Shown here piece by piece: positions 9,509-17,588 of a stretch of 64,000 nucleotides of DNA (positions are counted from its first letter, which is position 1; each line of letters starts with the position of its first letter). The stretch covers positions 62,656-126,655 of the forward strand of contig NZ_LMSJ01000020.1 of assembly GCF_001428105.1 (NCBI RefSeq). The letters are read 5' to 3'. The position numbers and the translations under genes were made by a program. The notes under the pieces were generated by a model. That model was not told the origin of the DNA, did no database searches, and saw only the letters and a program-made list of their open reading frames with translations. The stretch comes from Paenibacillus sp. Soil766 (lineage in GTDB: Bacteria > Bacillota > Bacilli > Paenibacillales > NBRC-103111).

Positions 9509-10201
9509 CTACGCCCATTTGGCCCGAAACGTTTGCGAAGCCTTCTCGAGCAAAGGCTTGCCATGGCCGAAGCAAGCGACATTGAAATCCGCCTTCCCTA
9601 AGCGGATCAAGTCAAGCTTCGCTTGCGAGAAGTTCTCGTGGCCGATGCTCCAGCCAAGGCCCATCATATTGGCCGCTGCATCCGCGGCGAACATCACGCC
9701 GCCTTGCTTCGGCAGCAGCAAGGCGAATTGACCTGCACTGTGAGCAGGAGCAGGGATCGTTTGCAAACCAGCAGCGAAATCAAGCGTGTCATTCGCTTTC
9801 AGATAACCGTCGATAGGAAAGGTTTCTATCGGCGTTTCTTTGATGAATAAACGGAACAACAGTTTATTCAGCAGTCCAGGCGTTGCCGTCAGCGGACGCT
9901 GCGGCTGCCCCTTCTCTACGATCGGCGCATCCACTTCGCTGATATAGATCTTCACATGCGGAACCTCTCGCTTCAGTGCCGCTGTCCCACCTACATGGTC
10001 AGGATGACCATGCGTAAGTAGAATGCTCTTCAAGTCAGACGGCTTGTGACCGATGGCTTGGATGCCCTCCAAGATCTTGGGAGCACTTCCTGGCAATCCA
10101 GTGTCAATCAGTATAAGACCGTCCTCTGCTTGAATCAAGTAAGCATTAACGGTCCCAAGTGGTAACTGATACACACCTTGAACAACTTGTTGAACTTTCA
10201 T
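9509..10201 (-). CDS. MBL-fold metallo-hydrolase
   Basis: Zinc hydrolase of the metallo-beta-lactamase superfamily, 230 residues. The zinc motif HxHxDH is intact (LLTHGHPDHVGG, near residue 63), with further ligand segments at APAHSAGQFALL and the late histidine in ACFGHGKPLL. The N-terminus 'VYQLPLGTVNAYLI' is typical of glyoxalase-II-like members. I choose ATG 10201 (MKVQQVV), with AGAGGGGACAGGAAG upstream, over an in-frame ATG at 10222. Substrate unknown. A TTAGTCTAACTAA element 65 bp upstream resembles the one in front of the adjacent marR gene, so MarR control is likely. Confidence 0.9.
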   Translation of the reverse strand: MKVQQVVQGVYQLPLGTVNAYLIQAEDGLILIDTGLPGSAPKILEGIQAIGHKPSDLKSILLTHGHPDHVGGTAALKREVPHVKIYISEVDAPIVEKGQPQRPLTATPGLLNKLLFRLFIKETPIETFPIDGYLKANDTLDFAAGLQTIPAPAHSAGQFALLLPKQGGVMFAADAAANMMGLGWSIGHENFSQAKLDLIRLGKADFNVACFGHGKPLLEKASQTFRAKWA

Positions 10202-10265
10202 CTTCCTGTCCCCTCTCCCCATAAAAGATAAATCGTTCAGAGCTGTGGGAATTCTCGTTGATTAC

Positions 10266-10278
10266 TTAGTCTAACTAA
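10266..10278. promoter_or_regulatory. Putative MarR operator upstream of MBL gene
   Basis: TTAGTCTAACTAA, a 5+3+5 inverted repeat. It shares the frame TTAGTCNNNCTAA with the element at 10842, directly before marR. Confidence 0.55.
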
Positions 10279-10317
10279 ATAAAAATGGGGTGAAACGCCT
10301 AGTTAGTGAAATACCTG

Positions 10318-10371
10318 GTTAATAAAATACCTATAACGAGGTCAATACATAGTATGCGACCTCGTTATAGG
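10318..10371 (-). terminator. Terminator of marR
   Basis: Perfect 14-bp stem CCTATAACGAGGTC / GACCTCGTTATAGG with a 14-nt loop. Read on the minus strand it follows the marR stop and is trailed by TATTTTATT. Confidence 0.75.
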
Positions 10372-10392
10372 CGGGTTCTATCACCGGTGTTG

Positions 10393-10836
10393 TCAATGAA
10401 GAGAATCCTTCGGGAGATGCGCATGGATCTTCTTCATCCAAACAAGAAGGAGAGATGCTTCCTCTGGTGCCAAGCTTTGTCTAAGATGCTGCTCAAGATC
10501 AGTGATCATTGCCAGGCAAATGGCGATGTGAGCACGTCCAGATTCCGTTAAATAGACGCGCTTCACCCGTGCATCCTGTTCATCAGACTTGCGTAACACC
10601 CAACCTCCTGCAACGAGCGTGTCGATCAGATTGGTCAAGGAGGCTGGACGGATCTGAAGTTTCTCATCCAGCACTTTCTGCGTAAGTCCATCCCCGAATG
10701 TCCACAGTATTTCAAGGACATTCACCTGTGAAGCAGTCAGTCCATAATCGGCTAGCTTCTGATCGTAGAGAAGGTTGAAATCTCGATATATTTGCTTAAT
10801 CCAATAGCCTAAATGGCCTTGTAAAGGATGTGTCAT
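10393..10836 (-). CDS. MarR-family transcriptional regulator
   Basis: Winged-helix repressor of 147 residues, full length. The core is visible at residues 30-100: 'GLTASQVNVLEILW', the recognition segment 'IRPASLTNLIDTLVAGGWV', and the wing 'SDEQDARVKRVYLTESG'. The DAR-KRVYLT wing is diagnostic. Its start codon lies 5 bp from a TTAGTCACCCTAA element, which overlaps the ribosome-site region and suggests autorepression. It lies upstream of, and in the same direction as, the MBL gene, but a strong terminator separates them; the shared operator makes MBL the likely target. Confidence 0.92.
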   Translation of the reverse strand: MTHPLQGHLGYWIKQIYRDFNLLYDQKLADYGLTASQVNVLEILWTFGDGLTQKVLDEKLQIRPASLTNLIDTLVAGGWVLRKSDEQDARVKRVYLTESGRAHIAICLAMITDLEQHLRQSLAPEEASLLLVWMKKIHAHLPKDSLH

Positions 10837-10841
10837 TTTAG

Positions 10842-10854
10842 TTAGTCACCCTAA
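10842..10854. promoter_or_regulatory. Putative MarR operator at the marR start
   Basis: TTAGTCACCCTAA, with TTAG/CTAA arms and the same 13-bp frame as the element at 10266. Confidence 0.5.
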
Positions 10855-10865
10855 TTAAATGTATG

Positions 10866-10893
10866 AAATAAAAGCCACCTTGTCAGGTGACTT
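10866..10893 (-). terminator. Terminator of the 10950-11513 gene
   Basis: On the minus strand AAGTCACC pairs with GGTGGCTT over a 6-nt loop, followed by TTATTTC. Confidence 0.65.
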
Positions 10894-10949
10894 TATCAAG
10901 CATATTCACCATGTTGATACTGCATAACTTATCCCGTTAAGGAGTTGGA

Positions 10950-11513
10950 TTACAAGATGTGCGGCATGAATTTGGTGGCACCAGATTTGAACAACCCCGC
11001 TAGAATAACACAGTGCAAAGCAACAATGTCCTCCGCCCAAACGGGCCTGGAAGGGAAATCAGCAGCAAACGCATGAGCCTCTTGGAGGGTCATTTGCTGC
11101 GCAAAGAGAAGGAAATCCTCACGTAAGCAATAGCGGTCCTGCTCTAGTTCAATAGGTGATTGTTGCAGGGCATGGAGTCCTCTGCCGATACAAGCGAAAG
11201 TCTGTAAGGTAGGCGGCAGGCGACAAGAGAGCCATTTGATACATAGTGCGATCTGCCGTTGGTTTGGAGCTTTCTGTAAGTTGAATTGACGATTCAGATC
11301 GAGGATGCCGATGGGAATGACATGAAGGGTTTCTAGTGAGGAACTGAAGATGTGAATATGGTTCTCCCCCACATGAATGATCTCGAGATGGTTGGGGATT
11401 TCTGCAGCCCAGATCGCCTTCTTCAGAGCTGCCAGATGATCTTCCGTTCCAAGCTCAACATTCTTTCCTTGACCTAGCGTATCTAGCTTCCTCATGTACT
11501 TATCATTGTGCAT
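10950..11513 (-). CDS. Conserved-looking protein of unknown function, 187 aa
   Basis: I do not recognise this family. The protein is soluble, with no signal peptide or membrane span, and is rich in Leu, Ala and Gln. The first half has an alternating hydrophobic pattern (residues 40-75, 'HLEIIHVGENHIHIFSS') suggesting beta strands; the second half looks helical ('LREDFLLFAQQMTLQEA'). The start is ATG 11513, with AGGTGAGG 6 nt upstream, and the gene has its own terminator, so it is probably real. It stands alone between marR and the signalling island, with no operon partner to hint at its role. Confidence 0.65.
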   Translation of the reverse strand: MHNDKYMRKLDTLGQGKNVELGTEDHLAALKKAIWAAEIPNHLEIIHVGENHIHIFSSSLETLHVIPIGILDLNRQFNLQKAPNQRQIALCIKWLSCRLPPTLQTFACIGRGLHALQQSPIELEQDRYCLREDFLLFAQQMTLQEAHAFAADFPSRPVWAEDIVALHCVILAGLFKSGATKFMPHIL

Positions 11514-11631
11514 TTGAATACCTCACCTGTAAGTTACATAGTTATAGTTACCGCCCGCGACAGTGGTTCAGAATTCAAATGATAAAGGAAATACACTGGA
11601 AGGTCAACCCATTTTTGTTATTTTTTTACCG

Positions 11632-11790
11632 AATAAGAATTTATAAGTTTCCGAGGCTCGGAAGAACAAATTCTTATTGGCGATAAAAACCACCATATAT
11701 AGGGATCTTTGGTCGAAGACCAAAGTCTCTCCGCTGAAACGCGGTCGCTCATCCTCGAAGGACTTCGATAGAAGTTTTTCTCATAAATGC
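11632..11790. other. Hairpin-rich noncoding segment
   Basis: The 331 bp between 11514 and 11844 hold no convincing gene. They contain a nested palindrome (AATAAGAATTT at 11632 and AAATTCTTATT at 11668, enclosing TTCCGAG-G-CTCGGAA), then CTTTGGTC-GAA-GACCAAAG at about 11708, then a CCGC/GCGG stem and an ATCCTCGAAGGACTTCGAT stem. The series could be a structured RNA or a small mobile-element remnant; I cannot tell which. Confidence 0.55.
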
Positions 11791-11830
11791 AAACAAAAAA
11801 ATAAGACCCTATCCAATTCTGGATCGGGTC
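11791..11830 (-). terminator. Terminator of the OmpR-type regulator gene
   Basis: GACCCTATCCA pairs with TGGATCGGGTC; read on the minus strand it is followed by TTATTTTTTTG. Confidence 0.85.
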
Positions 11831-11844
11831 ATTATGTAATTGGC

Positions 11845-12558
11845 TTAGATTACAAATTTATAGCCTACGCCCCATACGGTCTTAATATATTTTGGTTCTT
11901 TGGGATTGATCTCGATTTTCCTGCGCAAATTCGTAATATGTACATCTATCGCTCGCTCATTTATGTAGGAGTCGAATCCGCGTAAAGCATTGATCAGGTC
12001 TTCGCGACGGTATACCCGTTCAGGATGTTCAACTAATAATCGAATGAGCTCAAACTCAGAGAAGGTCATTTCGATCGATTCACCTCGTACGTGCAAGGTT
12101 CGTTTCTCTAAATTAATTTGGAGCTCCATGGCGGGAACGGTAATCCGTTGGCGAATCGGGGGAGGAATAACAGGTTGCTGCTCAGCGGGTAGTTCCTTTT
12201 TGAAGCGGCGTAATAGGACTTGGATGCGGGCCTTCATTTCATGCATACTGAATGGTTTGCATAAATAATCATCGGCACCAACGGTAAAAGCTTCAATTTT
12301 CTCACTGACTTTGGAATTTGAGGAGATGATAATAATCGGAACAGGTGTCAGTCCTCGTAAGGAATTGCATAGCTCTGTACCTTCAAAGTCTGGGAGAATA
12401 AGATCAAGTAGTATCAGATCTGGCTGGAAATTGTGTAGGGCCGTTAGACCCTCCTGTCCATTGTGGCACCTGAGAACTAAGAAGTCTTCCTCTTTCAGAT
12501 ACATGCAGATCATCTCACCGATAATATCATCGTCCTCAATTAATAGAACTCTGTCCAT
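11845..12558 (-). CDS. OmpR/PhoB-family response regulator
   Basis: Two-domain transcription factor of 237 residues. The receiver (1-118) has the acidic pocket EDDD (8-11), the phosphoacceptor Asp in 'LILLDLILPD' (about 52) and the switch lysine in CKPFS (about 102). A winged-helix DNA-binding domain occupies 140-237 ('LTF/MTFSEFELIRLLVEHP', 'INERAIDVHITNLRRKI', 'VWGVGYKF'). No partner kinase lies next to it on its strand; the divergent hybrid kinase may be functionally linked. GCTAATA heptamers 11 bp apart at its likely transcription start suggest autoregulation. The start is ATG 12558 with AGGGGGAAC upstream. Confidence 0.92.
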   Translation of the reverse strand: MDRVLLIEDDDIIGEMICMYLKEEDFLVLRCHNGQEGLTALHNFQPDLILLDLILPDFEGTELCNSLRGLTPVPIIIISSNSKVSEKIEAFTVGADDYLCKPFSMHEMKARIQVLLRRFKKELPAEQQPVIPPPIRQRITVPAMELQINLEKRTLHVRGESIEMTFSEFELIRLLVEHPERVYRREDLINALRGFDSYINERAIDVHITNLRRKIEINPKEPKYIKTVWGVGYKFVI

Positions 12559-12626
12559 TAGAAGTTCCCCCTAACGCATAGTTTTCTAATTTGAATTTCG
12601 TAAAATGTGATGAGGTGAGTGATGAT

Positions 12627-12644
12627 GCTAATATTTAGCTAATA
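12627..12644. promoter_or_regulatory. GCTAATA direct repeats, 11-bp period
   Basis: GCTAATA at 12627 and 12638, one in inverted sense at 12718 and another at 12764. The 11-bp spacing fits OmpR/PhoB-type dimers. The pair lies just downstream of a minus-strand TATAAT at 12650-12655. Confidence 0.5.
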
Positions 12645-12779
12645 ATTCTATTATACGCTGTCGAATTTTAAGAGTAAACCGTTTTCATCTAGGAAATTCA
12701 AAATAGTGTTAGTAAAATATTAGCGAAAATTTGGTGTGAAATTCATAAGATTTAAGGAAGTGTGCTAATAAGTGGAAAG

Positions 12780-12785
12780 TATACT
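12780..12785 (+). promoter_or_regulatory. -10 box of the EAL gene promoter
   Basis: TATACT 40 bp before the ATG at 12826. No good -35 is seen; a GCTAATA heptamer (12764) lies in the spacer region. Confidence 0.4.
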
Positions 12786-12825
12786 AGTGATATAAGTAAG
12801 AATGGCTTGAAGAGGTGGCGGGGGA

Positions 12826-14097
12826 ATGAGTTTGGCAGGCAGGTATGGAGTACTAGTAGTGAGTAGGTTGGAACGAACGCAGGGGGTCATTGCGACTATA
12901 TTGAAGCAGGATGAACAGCTTGTACTGTCAGGAGTTGTAGCAGATGGCAGTGCTGCATTGGCAAGCGTATATCGTGACAGGCCAGATTTGATTCTCATTG
13001 ATATGGACTTGCCTGATCTGCTGGGACTTTCAGCACTTCAACTCATCATGGACCATAGTCCTATTCCTGTGATTATACTGAGTACACTTACATCAGAAGG
13101 CTCGGCTCAAACGATCCAAGCGATGCGTTTTGGGGCAGTCGATTATTTCCATAAAGAGATGCTAGTTTCGGGTTTGGAGGGGGAGGGGGTAGTCACCTAT
13201 TTCCTCGAACGTTGCAAGCTTGCTGTTCAAAATGGGGTAAAAGGCGTATATCCCGCAAGCATGCAAGCTGACGGATACGTAGACAGCTCTCAGCCTTGCG
13301 CTCCTTTAATTAATGGCGCCTTGCTGCAGAGACGGATGGATATTGAACTATATCTTCGCCATGCCATCTCGAAGCAAGAATTTAACCTTGTCTATCAACC
13401 TGTTGTTGATATCAATACGAATTGTGTCGTCGGCTTGGAGTGTCTTCTTCGTTGGGACAATGCTGACGTCGGTTACGTGCCGCCTTCGGAATTCATTTCG
13501 ATTGCAGAAGAAAGCGAGCTTATCAACGAGATTGGGGAATGGGTACTGCGAGAAGCTTGCAGACAGAACCGGAAATGGCAGCTCGCGGGTCTTCCTCCCA
13601 TGTTTGTAGCTGTCAATTTATCGCGTAAGCAGTTCAATGATTGTCGGTTAAGTGGAACCATTGCGGCGATCTTGGAAGAGACAGGTTTAGATCCCAAGTT
13701 CCTAGAGCTTGAAATTACAGAGAGCTTAAGTGTAGATGCCAGACTAGCCGCGGATACGCTAGGGAAACTCAAAGAGCTAGGACTCCGTATTGCCATGGAT
13801 GATTTCGGTACAGGCTATAGCTCGCTTGGCTACCTGCGCGATCTTCCAGTGGACAAAATGAAAATAGATAAATCCTTTATTAAAGGGTTACAACATGGCC
13901 AAGTGAACGCGATCATCGTAAGCACCATGCTCTCAATGGCGAAGCAATTGAACCTCTCTGTGGTTGCAGAAGGCGTTGAAACCGATGAGGAGCTGCAGGT
14001 GCTGCGCGAGTATGGCTGCCGCTTCGTGCAAGGCTATTATTTTAGCAAACCAGTCGAAGTTAGACATATAGAAGAAATGTTGTATCAACTAGCCTAG
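12826..14097 (+). CDS. Receiver-EAL protein, probable cyclic-di-GMP phosphodiesterase
   Basis: Cytoplasmic signalling protein, 423 residues. The N-terminal receiver-like domain (5-130) keeps the phosphoacceptor Asp (LILIDMDLPD) and the lysine (YFHKEM), but its N-terminal acidic pair is replaced by VSRLERT, so phosphorylation is doubtful. The C-terminal EAL domain (170-420) has all catalytic segments: ECLLRW in place of EALLRW, NLSRKQF, ELEITES, MDDFGTGYSSL, KIDKSFI, AEGVE and QGYYFSKP. It should hydrolyse c-di-GMP to pGpG. The start is ATG 12826 behind AGAGGTGGCGGGGG. The hybrid kinase follows after 32 bp in the same operon, so it may be an output of that kinase. Confidence 0.9.
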   Translation: MSLAGRYGVLVVSRLERTQGVIATILKQDEQLVLSGVVADGSAALASVYRDRPDLILIDMDLPDLLGLSALQLIMDHSPIPVIILSTLTSEGSAQTIQAMRFGAVDYFHKEMLVSGLEGEGVVTYFLERCKLAVQNGVKGVYPASMQADGYVDSSQPCAPLINGALLQRRMDIELYLRHAISKQEFNLVYQPVVDINTNCVVGLECLLRWDNADVGYVPPSEFISIAEESELINEIGEWVLREACRQNRKWQLAGLPPMFVAVNLSRKQFNDCRLSGTIAAILEETGLDPKFLELEITESLSVDARLAADTLGKLKELGLRIAMDDFGTGYSSLGYLRDLPVDKMKIDKSFIKGLQHGQVNAIIVSTMLSMAKQLNLSVVAEGVETDEELQVLREYGCRFVQGYYFSKPVEVRHIEEMLYQLA

Positions 14098-14129
14098 ATG
14101 AAATGATAGAATGATGAAGGATAAGTTAA

Positions 14130-17100
14130 ATGGGTATCCTCACAAGAGTCAGAAATGGGTTGGTGATTACTCTGTTGCGTTATTTGATTATCAATTTTGC
14201 GTTAATAACCGTCTTTGTCGGATTTGTAGAACACTTCCTTCTCCTCATGAAGCTTGATCAGAGGCCAGCCTGGCTAAATAAAGTCTACATAGGTCTGGCA
14301 CATGGGGTGCTTGTGGTCGTTCTGATGAATTTTACTATTCAAATGGAACCACAAGTCAGTCTGAATTTCCCTGGTGTCGGTTTGCTGCTGGCTGCTAATA
14401 TGGGAGGCATGATTTCTTTATTCATTACCTTTAGTAGTTTATGGCTAGGGAAGTTCATCATGGAAGGTACGATTTCTTTACCGCAGCTTCTGATTGGCCT
14501 TGCAGCAATTACAGGAACAGGTATCCTATTTGCCAAAATAAACGCCTATTGGAAGAAATGGTTATATGGATCTACGTTCTTCTTTGTTTTTTATTATGTC
14601 ATGGCTTGGAAGGTGTTCGGTGAGTTGTCACTCGCCATCTTTTGGAAATATATCAGCTATCAGTTGATATGCGTCTTTGTAATCGCTTGCTTCTTGCGCT
14701 ATTTGGTTCGAAATCGGGAATATAAGGGGCAGATTCGACAGGTTGAGGAAGAACTGCTAGATATGCTGCGCTTTCAGCCAGGATTTACGTTTAAGCTCCA
14801 TAAACATCGCGATGAATTCGTGTATATCGTTATTGAAGGACAATTGCTGCAGATGCTAGGCCTGAAACCAAGTCAGTTTATTGGCAAGAAGATAAATGAA
14901 GTGAATGTATTTAACGAATCCTTTCAGGCTCGTATCCAGCAATATTATGAGAAGGCTTGGCAGGGGGAACGTGTTAATTACGAGTATGATTATAACGGCT
15001 TTACAATCCTAGTAAGTCTACAACCCATCTATAAATATGGTCATGTGATTGAATTAATCGCTTCTGCTTGTGATGTTACGGAGCAACGCGCTGCTTTAAT
15101 TAAAGCAAGAGCTAGGGATGAACAGTATCGGACCTTGGTAGAAAACTCAGAAGATTTTATTTTTCGCTTTCAATTGGATGGTACAATTGCTTCGTCCAAT
15201 AGTAAGATGTATCTGACGTATCAGCTGGATGCCGACCAAGTGAAAGGTAAGCTGCTAACAGAATTAGTCCAAATGGACGAGCCGGAGACATGGGAAACAG
15301 GGTTCGAACAAACCATTCTGGAGCGGAAAACGCAACAGTTCGGTATTCACCTCCTGCATCCGGATGGGTCCGAGCATGCTTATAATGTGACATTGTCGCC
15401 TCTATTCACGGAGGGAGAGAAAGAAATTGATGGTGTAACGGGGACGGTACACGATATCACGGATCTGAAGAAGCGGGAAGAAGCGGACCAGTCCAATCGG
15501 GCCAAAAGTGAGTTCTTAGCTAGGATGAGTCATGAAATACGTACGCCATTGAACGGAATCATCGGTTTGTCTCTGCTTTTACAAAGGACTGAGCTATCTA
15601 CCATTCAGCAAGATTATTTAAGCAAAATTGATTCCTCCTCTAACGTATTGCTTGCTACGATTAATGATATTCTTGACTTCTCGAAGCTTGAAGCGGGTAA
15701 GATGACACTAGAAACGGTAAATTTCTCTCTGGAGGCATCCATCCAAAAGGTAGCTGATCTTACGAGTGTATCGTTAGGTAAGAAACGCATCGAGATTTTA
15801 CTCGAAACGTCAGAGGACCTGCCTGATCTCGTCAGTGGTGATCCGTTTCGCTTAGAACAAGTGCTCATTAATTTAACGAATAATGCCATTAAGTTTACGA
15901 AGAAGGGCTATTTGAGATTGAAAGTTGCACTAGAGGAAAGATTAGATGAGGGATACTTGCTCTCGTTCGCCATAGAGGATACGGGCATTGGAATCTCTAA
16001 GGAGCAGTTCTCGAAGCTCTTCGTTCCGTTCTCACAAGCAGATACGTCGATGAGTCGGCGATATGGGGGGACAGGATTAGGGCTTGTGATTTGTCAGCAT
16101 TTGGTGCAGTCCATGGGAGGTGTCTTGCAAGTTGATTCAACCATTGGTCAAGGCAGCCGATTCTATTTCAACTTAATGCTAGGGAAAGCGCGTGCCGAAG
16201 AGGACATGCAGCCTACTATCGTGCAGACGGAGCTTAGTTCTTGTCAAAATCAACGAATTCGGATTGCCGAAGACCATCCTCTTGTTGCGAGGCATATCGC
16301 TGAATTACTCGAAGCGATGAACATGGAGACAGATTATGTAGCGACAGCGTCGGAATTAGTGGCTGCGTTAGAAAAAGATGCGTGGGACGAATCGCCTGTC
16401 GATTATGTGCTGCTCGATATGCAAATGGAAGATCTCGAGTATCAAGATGGGTTAGAACGAGTGATCGCACCTATTGACCGTTCGCGTACGAAGATAATCG
16501 CCTATACCACACTGGATGGCAGGGAGCAGATGTCAGTGCTGCCGGAGGCTTTGTTAGCTGATGTTGTGCTCGTGAAGCCAGTAAGCAGAGCGAATCTGAA
16601 GTTGGCTATCGAAGGATTAGCTGAGAGGGGCATTCGAACGGTTGCAGCGGAAGCTAATCTGATGACTCACACAGAAGTGGAGCAGGTAACGGAGTCCAAG
16701 GGGAACATTCTCGTGGTAGAGGACAATGAGATCAATCAGCTCGTCATCTCTGAGCAATTGAAGCAACTGGGCTATCATGCAGTGATCGCACAGAATGGCC
16801 TTGAAGCTTTAGATGTAGCTGACAGTCAGCCATGGAAGCTGATTCTCATGGATATCCATATGCCAGAGATGGATGGCTATGAGGCCACACAGAAGCTGAG
16901 ACAGCGCAAGCATTTGAATCTCGTGCCGATCGTAGCACTCACAGCGAATATGCTTATGCAGGATCGCATGCAGCTGCTGAAGCTGGGTATGAATGATTTA
17001 CTCATTAAACCGATTACGATACGGCAGCTAACAGATATGTTAGGCAAATGGAATCAATTGAGCTTGTTCAACCAATATCCAGGTGTTAGCGTCGAGCAAT

Positions 17101-17429
17101 TACTGGGGAATATTGATCAGAAGCTGCATATTTTCCAATATATGATGGGGAAATTTAAGCAGGAGTATCATAACTTCTATGATCAGCTGATCCCATTTAT
17201 AGATCGCGGTGAGCTCGTTGCCGTTAAAAGGAGGATCCACACCCTGAAAGGGATCGCAGTGAACTTCTATGCGGATTCGCTTGTGTCGGAGGTGCTCGAT
17301 ATGGAGAAAGAGTTAGAGAATGGCCTCCATCCACAGGAAGTCGTACGTATTCTGAAGCAAATTCAGCATGAGATCGACGGAATTCTTGGACAGGGCAGTC
17401 ACACCATTGTGTTAAGTGAAGTTAACTGA
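14130..17429 (+). CDS. Hybrid sensor histidine kinase: membrane sensor, PAS, kinase, two receivers, Hpt
   Basis: Membrane phosphorelay protein of 1099 residues. Order of parts: six or so membrane spans at 10-190 resembling the 5TM-Lyt sensor; a linker helix; two PAS-like domains (205-315 and 325-445); HisKA with the phosphoacceptor His468 (ARMSHEIRTPLNG); the HATPase domain with N-box 'LINLTNNAIKF' and G-boxes ending 'RYGGTGLGLVIC' (560-690); a first receiver (705-835) with AEDHP, LLDMQ and VKPVS; a second receiver (860-975) with VVEDNEIN, LMDIHMPEMDG and IKPIT; and a C-terminal Hpt domain with IHTLKG (about 1035). All relay residues look intact. The start is ATG 14130; the upstream purines (GATGAAGGATAAG) are only a fair ribosome site. 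Confidence 0.92.
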   Translation: MGILTRVRNGLVITLLRYLIINFALITVFVGFVEHFLLLMKLDQRPAWLNKVYIGLAHGVLVVVLMNFTIQMEPQVSLNFPGVGLLLAANMGGMISLFITFSSLWLGKFIMEGTISLPQLLIGLAAITGTGILFAKINAYWKKWLYGSTFFFVFYYVMAWKVFGELSLAIFWKYISYQLICVFVIACFLRYLVRNREYKGQIRQVEEELLDMLRFQPGFTFKLHKHRDEFVYIVIEGQLLQMLGLKPSQFIGKKINEVNVFNESFQARIQQYYEKAWQGERVNYEYDYNGFTILVSLQPIYKYGHVIELIASACDVTEQRAALIKARARDEQYRTLVENSEDFIFRFQLDGTIASSNSKMYLTYQLDADQVKGKLLTELVQMDEPETWETGFEQTILERKTQQFGIHLLHPDGSEHAYNVTLSPLFTEGEKEIDGVTGTVHDITDLKKREEADQSNRAKSEFLARMSHEIRTPLNGIIGLSLLLQRTELSTIQQDYLSKIDSSSNVLLATINDILDFSKLEAGKMTLETVNFSLEASIQKVADLTSVSLGKKRIEILLETSEDLPDLVSGDPFRLEQVLINLTNNAIKFTKKGYLRLKVALEERLDEGYLLSFAIEDTGIGISKEQFSKLFVPFSQADTSMSRRYGGTGLGLVICQHLVQSMGGVLQVDSTIGQGSRFYFNLMLGKARAEEDMQPTIVQTELSSCQNQRIRIAEDHPLVARHIAELLEAMNMETDYVATASELVAALEKDAWDESPVDYVLLDMQMEDLEYQDGLERVIAPIDRSRTKIIAYTTLDGREQMSVLPEALLADVVLVKPVSRANLKLAIEGLAERGIRTVAAEANLMTHTEVEQVTESKGNILVVEDNEINQLVISEQLKQLGYHAVIAQNGLEALDVADSQPWKLILMDIHMPEMDGYEATQKLRQRKHLNLVPIVALTANMLMQDRMQLLKLGMNDLLIKPITIRQLTDMLGKWNQLSLFNQYPGVSVEQLLGNIDQKLHIFQYMMGKFKQEYHNFYDQLIPFIDRGELVAVKRRIHTLKGIAVNFYADSLVSEVLDMEKELENGLHPQEVVRILKQIQHEIDGILGQGSHTIVLSEVN

Positions 17430-17464
17430 GTGTGTAGCAGATGTTGAAAACGAAGCGGACCAAG

Positions 17465-17523
17465 AGGCCTGATGTTAACGTTGATACCGAGTAAGACGGT
17501 CGACGTACATCAGCCTTTATTGT
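17465..17523 (+). terminator. Terminator after the hybrid kinase gene
   Basis: AGGCCTGATGT pairs with ACATCAGCCT, with an inner ACGT pairing, followed by TTTATTG. Confidence 0.65.
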
Positions 17524-17588
17524 TCACCATGATAAGGCGGTGATATGTCCCCATAAACACTTGGATATATCTAAGAGCGCTGCGTACA

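Noticed and set aside
9370..9731. Small reading frames running through the tandem array on both strands
   Set aside because: They follow from the repeat sequence lacking stops in some frames, have no ribosome sites, and one overlaps the MBL gene.
11677..11985. Plus-strand reading frame of 102 codons across the hairpin-rich region
   Set aside because: It runs through several inverted repeats and the terminator of the OmpR-type gene and then antisense into that gene; no ribosome site.
12559..12825. Cyclic-di-GMP riboswitch upstream of the EAL gene
   Set aside because: The 267 bp lack the conserved GEMM core; the interval is AT-rich promoter sequence with GCTAATA elements.
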